The position numbers and the translations under genes were made by a program. From contig OY761822.1 of NCBI GenBank assembly GCA_963664945.1, positions 1,922,001-1,986,000 of the forward strand: DNA of 64,000 bases, given 5' to 3'. The notes beneath the pieces were generated by a model that searched no databases, was not told the origin of the DNA, and saw nothing but the letters and a program-made list of their open reading frames with translations. Of the stretch, positions 53,908 through 61,568 are shown piece after piece (position 1 is the stretch's first letter; every line of letters begins with the position of its first letter). The stretch comes from UBA6522 sp963664945 (GTDB lineage Bacteria; Pseudomonadota; Gammaproteobacteria; Steroidobacterales; Rariloculaceae).

Positions 53908-55403
53908 CGATCAATCGATCCTTGGTCATTATCTCGGACGTCCCTGATGACGTTGGCTATCTCCGACCACTGCGTCCGGAATGGATCGGCGGAACGCATC
54001 CATCGCTCGATCTGACCAGGCGGGTCGCCTCGGTCTCGAAGGATGCACCACATCGATGAAGCAAGCCGGCGCAGATCTTCCGCCGCTATGCTCGATGACC
54101 GGACGTTTTCGGGATTGGCGCTCACGTCGACGTGCAGCGCGTCGACCGGTAGAGTTGATGCGACCAGTCGGAGAATGCGATTGAATTCGCGCTCGCTCTG
54201 CGGGTCGAGAGATTCGCTGAAAGCCGCAAGAATCGGGTGCTCGTTGTTGACCTCATAGGATATGCGGTTCTTGTCCTGTACTCTCGCCCATACTGGGAAT
54301 CGGTTGTTTTCGGTTAACTTGGTCCCCCGCCTCGTATAGGTTCGTCGCGAGGGCACGCCCATGCGCTCGATGATTCTTTGCAAGCGTGCACGTACGGGCG
54401 CCGGAGGCTGGGCTGACGCCTTCCTGACGTCGATCTTCCACTCCGCGTCAAGAGTGTTCGGAATGTCTATTCCGACACGTGCCAGCTTGGTCAGTTCGAG
54501 CTGACGGGCCAGCCGGAACCAGGTGCCATTAACGATGAGCCGTCGGTTGCGATAGAGGTAGAAACCTTGATTGCTCACATAGCCATCCTTTCCCGCATAC
54601 CTTTTCCAATCGGCCTCCGTGACCTTGTCATGGTGTGGCAACGTTACCGGCCAGATTCGGACCTCGCTGCCCGCTAGATTGATGATTTCCTCAGGGTGAT
54701 GTTGCGTAGCAGGATGCGTCGAGTGAAACGGATCAAAAGGCCGCAGCTCTCGCCCGTTCAGCGAAATGAATATTCGCCTTTCTCCCCGGTCAGACATGAA
54801 TCGGTGAAATACGAATTCCACATGCGTTGACGCCTCGTCCAGTTGCCGAACGAGGTCCTGCCTGTTGGAACGGTCATCGGGACCAACAAGACGGTCAAGC
54901 TTCTCCCACACCACCAATGTTCCGTCCGCACTCAGTCGTTGGGACCAACGGACGCCATCGGGAGTGGCGGGAATTTCGACCACCCACCGGTCACGTGCAG
55001 CTACTTTGTCCAGGTCCCAGACCGCGCAGGAAACTGTGCGGTTCTTTCGAGTTACGACAGTGAGTCGCCGGCATTGCGAGAACGATGCTGTTTTCAGCCC
55101 GAGTCCGAAACGTCCGAGATCGTTGCTCGGGCGGACCTCAAGGGGACCCGTAGTTCCAGGGCGCATCGCCTCGAGCAGTTCGGCTCGCGTCATACCGACA
55201 CCGTCGTCCAGTACGCCGATTGCAGGAGTTTCGTCATGAGTGTCGGCCAGCAACTGGATATTTCGGGCACTTGCCGTGATTGAGTTGTCGATGACGTCCG
55301 CAAGGGCTGTCTGGAGGGAATAACCCATGTCACGGAGGCTCTCGACCAACGCAGAGGCGCGCGGCGGAAGCTCAAGTTCGGCTTGCTCGCGACTTTGTGT
55401 CAT
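53904..55403 (-). CDS. MORC/MutL-like GHKL ATPase
   Basis: 499 residues. The Bergerat fold is clear: N-box ALADVIDNSITA (Asn40), VLDDGVGMTRAE (Asp68-Gly-Val-Gly) and LGRFGLGLKTASFSQ for the lid. A transducer-like region (GYVSNQGFYLYRNRRLIVNG) and a DVRKAS stretch follow, as in MutL/MORC-type ATPases attached to restriction-modification genes. ATP-driven dimer closure on DNA is the expected activity. The start overlaps the methyltransferase stop as TAATG and the stop overlaps the Z1 start as ATGA. It is intact and lies between the two IS copies. Confidence 0.9.
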   Translation of the reverse strand: MTQSREQAELELPPRASALVESLRDMGYSLQTALADVIDNSITASARNIQLLADTHDETPAIGVLDDGVGMTRAELLEAMRPGTTGPLEVRPSNDLGRFGLGLKTASFSQCRRLTVVTRKNRTVSCAVWDLDKVAARDRWVVEIPATPDGVRWSQRLSADGTLVVWEKLDRLVGPDDRSNRQDLVRQLDEASTHVEFVFHRFMSDRGERRIFISLNGRELRPFDPFHSTHPATQHHPEEIINLAGSEVRIWPVTLPHHDKVTEADWKRYAGKDGYVSNQGFYLYRNRRLIVNGTWFRLARQLELTKLARVGIDIPNTLDAEWKIDVRKASAQPPAPVRARLQRIIERMGVPSRRTYTRRGTKLTENNRFPVWARVQDKNRISYEVNNEHPILAAFSESLDPQSEREFNRILRLVASTLPVDALHVDVSANPENVRSSSIAAEDLRRLASSMWCILRDRGDPPGQIERWMRSADPFRTQWSEIANVIRDVRDNDQGSIDR

Positions 55404-55583
55404 TACTCACCCATCGGTTGCTGCGGAGCAGAGACTGTTTCTGCTGCTGGCATAGGTCTTGCGGAAATCGAATTCCGCATTGAAGTTGTCGCGCAGGTCC
55501 CGCCTTGATTCTCAAGTACATTCCATACCTGTTCGGCGATCTGCAACGCGAGAAAGGGCGGTACTGCGTTTCCGACCTGGACA
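55403..55583 (-). pseudogene. C5 DNA methyltransferase, C-terminal fragment
   Basis: It encodes VQVGNAVPPFLALQIAEQVW, the conserved motif X of cytosine-5 methyltransferases, then a short tail ending QPMGE. The stop overlaps the GHKL start (TAATG). It is separated from the rest by IS copy 2. Without the IS the frame reads TQQYVQVGNAVPP continuously, giving a protein of 548 residues. Confidence 0.9.
55574..55583. repeat. Target-site duplication GACCTGGACA, left of IS copy 2
   Basis: Identical to 57671-57680; encodes part of YVQV on the minus strand. Confidence 0.93.
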
Positions 55584-57670
55584 CAGGGTGATTTCACGCT
55601 ACGGATCGACGCCGGGCTAAGCGACGTTCCGCGGGCCGCTTGGGGGCCAAGGCGTGCGGAGGGTTCCGGGCTGGTGTATGGAGCGCGGCGTATTCGTCAC
55701 CGGGTGGGTGGGGAAGCGGGTCCGGGAACGCGGCGCGGAGAGGGGTCGCCGGCGACGTTTGCGGGGGGGCGCGGTTTGCGGCGGCGGGGCCGGGTGTCTC
55801 AGTGCGGGGACAGGATGGCGTCGAGCGCGTCTGCGCGGCGCATCATGAAGTGGAGGTTCGCCTCGGGCAGGTAGCGGAAGCCGCGGTGGAACACGACGGC
55901 GAGCGCGATGTTGTTCAAGATGGCGTTGTTGGCGGGTGCGTGGCCCTTGCGGACGCGGCTGGCGTCCTCGCCCATGGTGGCGTCGCGGCGGTAGTGGTTG
56001 GCGTTCTCGACCTGCCAATGGCCGCGGTTCCAGGCCAGCAGCCGCGCCGGAGCGGCGCGTTCGGCGGGCACCGTGGTGATGCCGTAGGCGGTCTCGGCCG
56101 AGGTTGCACCGGTCTTGGCGTCGGTGCGCTCGCGCACGACGCGGAACGCCTGGCGGGCGCCGGGGAAGGGTCCGAGCGTCTTCGGCGGCAGGTCGCGCGC
56201 GGCGATGCGGCGCGCCTCGATGCGCCCGTGCGCCTTCGCGGGTTCGTCGGCGTGGTGGCGCACGTCGTTGCCGTCCCAGTCGATCGCCGTGAGTTGGGCG
56301 AAGGTGTCGGGGCAGTTCGCCTTGACCGACAGCACGTAGTCCGCGCCGTGCGTCTCGACGATGGTCCGTGCGGTGTCGCGGGTGGCGTGCAGGGCGTCCA
56401 GGGTGAGTACGCAGCCGCGCAGGTCGACATCCTCGAGCAGCGCACACAGGGCCGCGATCTCGCCGCCGTCGTCGCGGCAGCAGCGGCTCGCGACGGGGCG
56501 CCCGGCGTGGGTAACCAGCGTCACCGTCTCGAAGTACGTCGCGTCGTCGGTGTGCCGGTTGGCGCCGCGGATGCGCTTGCCGTCGGCGGCCAGCACCTGA
56601 GGGTCGTCCGCCGCCGCGAGGCGCGGCGCCGCCCACCGCGACAGCACCTCCTGCAACGCGTCCGGGTCGGTGTTCATCAGCACCCGGCAGACGGTCGAGT
56701 CCGACGGCGCGACCCAGCGCCCCGCCGCCGGGTCGCGCCAAGCGTGCAGCGCGCGCAGTTCCTTCTGCTCCAGGTTCCTCGCGAAGCGCTCAGTCGCCGC
56801 CGGGCCGTGCTGCCCGGCGAGCCGCGCCAGCGCGCAGATCGCCAGCACCGTCGCGAGGCGGTGCTTGCGGCCCTGCCCGCGGCGCGCGTCCGGCACCTCC
56901 GCGAACAGGTCGCGCAGCGAACGCAACTCCGCGCGCGTGTAGCGCACCGGCACCGCCCGACACGACCACTCCGGGCGGTCCGCCGGGTCCGCGAGCCGCC
57001 GCCGCGCATCCCGACGCAACACCCGCACGTACATCTCCTTCGGCGCCCGGTGCGGGTCCGTGTACGAGCCGTTGTGGCGCGCGAAGCCCTTCGTGCGGCC
57101 CACCCGCGTCCAGTTCGACGCGTCGTAGCACGTGCCCCGAAACCGCGCCGGGTCCACGAACGTCTCGGCCAACTCCAGCGGATGCCCGTGCAGCGCCGCC
57201 CAGTCACCGCTCAGCCGCCGCACGCTCCGCGACAGCGCCCGCGACGCCAGGTTGGGCACCCCCGACGCCGCCGGCAGCACCAAAAACCGCGTGTTGTTCC
57301 CGATCAGGTGCAGGCGCCGGAACTGCACCGACCGGTGCCAGCCCAGCCAGCGGTCCCGCGGCGCGCACTTGAACGCCCCCGACTGCCAGCCCAAAAGCGC
57401 CAGCCAGTGCCCGCGCCACTCCGCAACATGGCGCAGACCACGCCCCGCGAACTGCCGAAAACCCAAGTAGTGGTGCTCCTCCATCAGCGCATCCCAGCGC
57501 CGCCGCTCCTCCGCGCGGACCGGACGCACCTCAACCTCCCCGACCACCACCGCCGCCTTGTCGAATTCCGCCGACATGCAGCGCGTTGTACACCAAACAA
57601 CGCCGAAAAGCCAGACCCCCGAGACCAACCCCTCAAATCACCGACTTCCGGCTAGCGTGAAATAGCCCTG
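55584..57670 (-). mobile_element. ISAs1-type insertion sequence, copy 2 (in the methyltransferase gene)
   Basis: 2087 bp, reverse orientation relative to copy 1, with no difference I could see in the compared regions or in the encoded protein. The same 18-bp terminal repeats. Flanked by a different 10-bp duplication, GACCTGGACA (55574-55583 and 57671-57680), so it is an independent insertion. Confidence 0.95.
55799..57577 (-). CDS. ISAs1-like transposase fused to an N-terminal DUF4338 domain (copy 2)
   Basis: The encoded protein is identical to that of copy 1 (592 residues from ATG 57577, or 609 from the upstream codon at 57628). The N-terminal DUF4338 domain and ISAs1-type catalytic residues are both present (LAADGK, LTLDALH, WQVEN). 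It is intact, so the host cell has at least two potentially active transposase sources. Confidence 0.85.
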   Translation of the reverse strand: MSAEFDKAAVVVGEVEVRPVRAEERRRWDALMEEHHYLGFRQFAGRGLRHVAEWRGHWLALLGWQSGAFKCAPRDRWLGWHRSVQFRRLHLIGNNTRFLVLPAASGVPNLASRALSRSVRRLSGDWAALHGHPLELAETFVDPARFRGTCYDASNWTRVGRTKGFARHNGSYTDPHRAPKEMYVRVLRRDARRRLADPADRPEWSCRAVPVRYTRAELRSLRDLFAEVPDARRGQGRKHRLATVLAICALARLAGQHGPAATERFARNLEQKELRALHAWRDPAAGRWVAPSDSTVCRVLMNTDPDALQEVLSRWAAPRLAAADDPQVLAADGKRIRGANRHTDDATYFETVTLVTHAGRPVASRCCRDDGGEIAALCALLEDVDLRGCVLTLDALHATRDTARTIVETHGADYVLSVKANCPDTFAQLTAIDWDGNDVRHHADEPAKAHGRIEARRIAARDLPPKTLGPFPGARQAFRVVRERTDAKTGATSAETAYGITTVPAERAAPARLLAWNRGHWQVENANHYRRDATMGEDASRVRKGHAPANNAILNNIALAVVFHRGFRYLPEANLHFMMRRADALDAILSPH

Positions 57671-57680
57671 GACCTGGACA
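57671..57680. repeat. Target-site duplication GACCTGGACA, right of IS copy 2
   Basis: Identical to 55574-55583. Confidence 0.93.
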
Positions 57681-59146
57681 TATTGCTGTGTGCGGCCACC
57701 GTGGAAGAAGTAGTTGTCAGGAAAAGTCTGAAGGCGCGCTGCTTCCCGTACTGTGAGGCTACGACACTGAGCCGGGTCCGGGTGAATGAAGTAGTGGCCA
57801 TCCTTGGAAATATGACTCGTGACGGTGGTAGACGGGCGGTCGCTAAGCTGGACTCGGAAGCGGTCATGGAATTTGCCCGAGTTCCAGTTTGCGTGTTCAG
57901 GAGCAAGCGCCTTTGGAAAATCTGAGGCCTTGGGGGATATCCCAAATGCACATGCGAATGCCGCCGCATACAGGTAGCGTGCTAGATCCAACTGAATGTG
58001 TCCCCTTGTCTCGTTATTGGGAAGCCTTACCATTTTGTCGTCCATAATCCACTGGCGCAATTTGGTCGGACAGGAGGTGGCGATGGAAACGCCGCCCACA
58101 GCATCGCGAAAGGGTGGAGTGGAGCCTTGAGTCGACTCATTCGCTCGTTTGATCGCTCGACAGAATTTCTTCTCTTGGTCTTGCTCCATCGCTGGCCGAA
58201 ATTCCCAAGCTATTTCGCACGCTTCTCTTATGGCGTGTCGCCATGAAGCATCGTTATCCTTACGGCTGAGTCGGCTGCGTAACGCAGGCATGGCACCAAT
58301 TACGTCATGTACGGATACGGTCCTGTCTCGTCGCTCAAGGTTTGGCAGGATATGCTCTGGAAGGTCCCGGGCGATGTCGGTTCGGATGCAGACAACGAAA
58401 ACCCTATGCCGAGATTGCGGAACGCCATGGTCGTCCGCGCGCACAAGAAAATCCTTTGGCTGGAGACCGCGCGTCCATCTCAGTGATCGACATGGTGAAG
58501 ACAAGGCAAACAGTCTGTAACGATTTGCACTGCCCGCGTGGCGCAGACGGTCCAATACACGGGGAAGAATCAGTCTGCCTTCATGACGCGCGGAGAGCAT
58601 TCCCTTGACGTTTTCCATTACGGCCACGGCCGGCTGAAGAAGTCCAAGTACTTTTGCGTACTCCAAATACAGCGATTGGCGCTTGTCCTCATCGGCTTTG
58701 TAGTTGGCTTTGCTGGCATTGCGAACTCTGCCTGCAACTGAATACGACTGACACGGAGGTCCGCCTAGAAGTACTGTTCTACTGCCATACTCGTTGCGTA
58801 TTGTTCGGATACGTTCACGGATAACGGTGGTCGTTGCCGATGTGCCGAGTTCCAACTGTTGGGTTTCTTCGCAGGCCTCCTGCCACTCTTGCGGATAAAG
58901 CGCTGCCCAGTCGGGCTCCTCCGTTACTATCCGGCTCAAGAAGTCGTAATATTCGGAAGGAAATCCGTTTGGGAACTTGCGTAAGAACGCACGCAATCTC
59001 AACGTGCGATGTGCTGTTGGGTCCATTTCGACCGAAAGAACGATACGAAAACGGGGACGCTCATCGGAATCGTGAAGTCCGGCGAATCCTTCACCGAGTC
59101 CACCCGGACCTGAAAACAGGTCGACAACAGGTACCGCGCCTGTCAT
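57671..59146 (-). pseudogene. C5 cytosine DNA methyltransferase, main part (IS-interrupted)
   Basis: I chose ATG 59146 because motif I (VVDLFSGPGGLGEGF) follows within a dozen residues; a longer frame starts at 59215. Motif IV is GGPPCQSYSVAG with the catalytic Cys, motif VI VMENVKGML, motif VIII QSRHRVFVV and motif IX DRPSTTV with REAARLQTFPDNYFFHG. IS copy 2 enters at TQQYVQ, so motif X is detached and the enzyme is probably inactive. Removing 2087 + 10 bp restores 549 codons. It is the modification subunit of the island and is divergent from the Vsr gene (95 bp apart). Loss of methylation could be lethal if the cognate nuclease were active, yet the Z1 gene is broken too. Confidence 0.9.
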
Positions 59147-59241
59147 TTTTCGCCCAGTGAGACAAAAGGATTGGGAATGTACGCGCCGAGAACATCGCGG
59201 GTTGAAGGCATGCACAGTGCGCTAACCAAGCCTTTGGTGAG
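59147..59241. promoter_or_regulatory. Divergent promoter region between methyltransferase and Vsr genes
   Basis: A 95-bp gap between two divergent starts must hold both promoters, or the leftward operon promoter lies in it. I do not see a confident -10/-35 pair or operator. Confidence 0.4.
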
Positions 59242-59700
59242 ATGACCGACATCGTAGATCAAGCGACGCGCTCTCGGATGATGGCCGGCATCGGCGGTAA
59301 GGATACGAAACCAGAACTTGTTCTCCGAAGAGCCCTGCATGCCCGAGGGCTCCGATACAGACTCCATGATCGGAAACTTCCCGGAACGCCAGATCTTACC
59401 TTCCGTCGTTTCGGATCTGTCTGTTTTGTGCACGGCTGTTTCTGGCACCGCCATATCGGTTGTTCCTATGCCACTGACCCCGCTACGCGACCAGACTTCT
59501 GGAAGGCGAAGTTCAGAGCAAACGTCGAACGGGACAGACGGATAACGCGACGACTGCGTGAATCTGGTTGGCGTGTGGCGATCATCTGGGAATGCGCACT
59601 ACGCAGCAGGGACCGGGCGGACGGTACGGTGCGGGAGTATGAGAAGTGGATGCGCGGTACGGAATGCAAATTCGAGACAAACATGGAATGGCTCAGATAA
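59242..59700 (+). CDS. vsr: Vsr-type very-short-patch mismatch endonuclease
   Basis: 152 residues, start ATG with GGTGAG upstream. Family pattern: ATRSRMMAGIGGKDTKPELVLR, LHARGLRYRLHDRKLPGTPD with the catalytic Asp, FVHGCFWHRHIGCSYATDPATR, FWKAKFRANVERDRR and GWRVAIIWECAL. Zinc-type Cys/His residues and the metal-binding Asp are all present, so it looks active. Vsr nicks T:G mismatches formed by deamination of 5-methylcytosine. Its place next to a C5 methyltransferase is classic. It converges with the receiver-like gene across 107 bp that hold nothing recognisable. Confidence 0.92.
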   Translation: MTDIVDQATRSRMMAGIGGKDTKPELVLRRALHARGLRYRLHDRKLPGTPDLTFRRFGSVCFVHGCFWHRHIGCSYATDPATRPDFWKAKFRANVERDRRITRRLRESGWRVAIIWECALRSRDRADGTVREYEKWMRGTECKFETNMEWLR

Positions 59701-59807
59701 AGTCGACAGCGTCAACGTCGGCACCTTTCTTGGAAACGGAGGGAAGCGGCCCCCACGGTGCGGTGCTTTTGCCTGACCTCAACGGCCTCTCAATCCCTAT
59801 TCCCACG

Positions 59808-61568
59808 CTATACGTCTGGACGTTGGTCAAACTCATGTTCGAATGCAGCACGCGCCTGATACTGTGCAAAGCTAGTCAGTAGCGCTCCTGATCGAGGTTG
59901 CCTCAGGCGCATTACGCGCTTGAGACTGTACTGTACGGTTTCGCCTTGTACAGCCGCATCGACCCGAACAGTTGTGGAAAACCTAGGCAATGCAAGTAAT
60001 TTCAACTCGTTATCAACGTGTCTCTTTCCCAGCCGTTCCCATCGTCCAAGCGCGGTCTTGAATACCCTCTTTAGCTCTTTGTATCGTGCCTTCCAAGGCG
60101 AAATGAGTAGCTGAGGGCTGGGTGCGTTTACTTGGATGATGGCTGACCCATCTGCGCGAATTGCACAGAGGTCGAGAATGGCAAGCTGTACTTGGTGAGC
60201 TTTGGCAAAACTGGCGAAGGCTGATTTTCCGGTCTCATTGTCGTAAAAGGGCAGTTCTTCCCAATTCATCGCTTCCTCTGCCATCTCGTCAACAAGTTCA
60301 ACTAACGCCGCCGTGCGCCCGAGCTTGGCGTCGTAACTGCGCTTTCCGTTCGAGCGGACCATCAGGTCACACGGTTGCGCCAATAGTATGTAGCGTTTCT
60401 TGTTTTCTTCCGTTTCGAAAATATCGCCCAGCTCGATGGGGGCGTGAAATCGGTTGAGTTCGTCGCCCGACTCATAAGCTTCGAATCTCTGTATGCGCAG
60501 AGCCTCATGCGAAGCACTGTCGCCCCTTAGGGCCGAAGCAATTTCTTCCGGCACGGCGCTAAGGTTTCGGGCGTGCGCTACTGCAGAAGATATCGTCTCC
60601 TCGTGCAACCGAAACCGCGCCTGTCTACGCATTAGGATGCTAAAAACACGAAACAATGTGTCCGGCTCCCAAACCCCCTCCCGGCGAGACGACTCGAATA
60701 CAATCCTGTCAAAGTCCAATATAGAGAGGCGATTCATTGCCTCCTTCGCTTTCTCAACAGAATGCTGAAAGATAGACCATGCTTCCGACTTGACAACCGC
60801 GAAGCCGTCGCAGAGTGCCGCCAAGCGCAACATGCCTAGGAATCCGTAGCAGTCTCCTTCATTGCCCGTCAGTCGCGCTTTTGAGATGACGACAAACCTG
60901 TCGCGATCCAACGTGTATTTGTTCGCCAGTTCCAACCAGTCGGCGTATTCGCTTTCGCGAGAAACAGTGTGACTGATAAGCCCGCAATAGCCAGTCTTCG
61001 TCGCTTGCGCTTCACGTATCAGCTCAATTCCTCCATCGGTCGCATCTTTCTTTTCTCTGGAGAGGTCGCGATCAAAAAGTAGCACCGTGGAACTCGCGTT
61101 CTCGTCCGCGAGGAGCGCTCCGGAGTGGCGTTTCCAATCGCCTAGTGAGAGGGTAATGTATTCGCAGTCCTCCAATTGACCTAAGAGGACCTCCAGCGAC
61201 CTAGCTGCGGTTGCGTCGATTTCCTCCGGCTCATCGCCACCTGTTTCCAGAGGAGGCTCTACAGCATCGGTAGCGCGTGCATTCGCGCGCGCTATCAGTT
61301 TTTGGCGCCCTGTAACGTCCAGCGTTTCCCAAACTTCCCGGACACGGTCGGTCCAAATCTCTTGTGGGGCACCAAAGTCGACCTCACCGAGGTGGGGCAG
61401 TTCCGCTGCGAGCGTCGGGCCTATCTCAGCGCAGATTCCGAGCAAGTCTTCAACGTCTGTCGTTGAGTACTCATCATCGACCACTATGATCCGCGACACA
61501 CCGATGTTCGCAAATAGTTCCCGGGCATGCGTGCGTAGGGTTTGTGTTGCGGTGGCGGTGCTAACCAC
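59808..61568 (-). CDS. Receiver-domain protein paired with the double-GHKL kinase-like protein
   Basis: 586 residues from GTG 61568; GGAG lies 7 bases upstream and the start overlaps the preceding stop by 8 bp. The longer frame seen here only reads the neighbour out of frame. Receiver-like features: acidic cluster in RIIVVDDEYSTTDVED, candidate phosphorylated Asp in VLLFDRDLSREKK, Ser/Thr in GLISHTVSRE and Lys in FVVISKARL. The C-terminal about 330 residues have no recognised output domain; the DIFETEENKKRYILLAQPCDLMV part looks like a distinctive conserved block. This resembles the defence-associated response receiver family (PF19192, from memory). Probably senses or transmits the signal from its partner. 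Confidence 0.7.
   Translation of the reverse strand: MVSTATATQTLRTHARELFANIGVSRIIVVDDEYSTTDVEDLLGICAEIGPTLAAELPHLGEVDFGAPQEIWTDRVREVWETLDVTGRQKLIARANARATDAVEPPLETGGDEPEEIDATAARSLEVLLGQLEDCEYITLSLGDWKRHSGALLADENASSTVLLFDRDLSREKKDATDGGIELIREAQATKTGYCGLISHTVSRESEYADWLELANKYTLDRDRFVVISKARLTGNEGDCYGFLGMLRLAALCDGFAVVKSEAWSIFQHSVEKAKEAMNRLSILDFDRIVFESSRREGVWEPDTLFRVFSILMRRQARFRLHEETISSAVAHARNLSAVPEEIASALRGDSASHEALRIQRFEAYESGDELNRFHAPIELGDIFETEENKKRYILLAQPCDLMVRSNGKRSYDAKLGRTAALVELVDEMAEEAMNWEELPFYDNETGKSAFASFAKAHQVQLAILDLCAIRADGSAIIQVNAPSPQLLISPWKARYKELKRVFKTALGRWERLGKRHVDNELKLLALPRFSTTVRVDAAVQGETVQYSLKRVMRLRQPRSGALLTSFAQYQARAAFEHEFDQRPDV

Noticed and set aside
52740..55583. A composite transposon made of the two IS copies and the GHKL gene
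   Set aside because: Each IS has its own matching 10-bp duplication and the outer flanks (CCGTATGGTC and GACCTGGACA) differ, so the two insertions were independent. The enclosed genes are the native middle of the operon.
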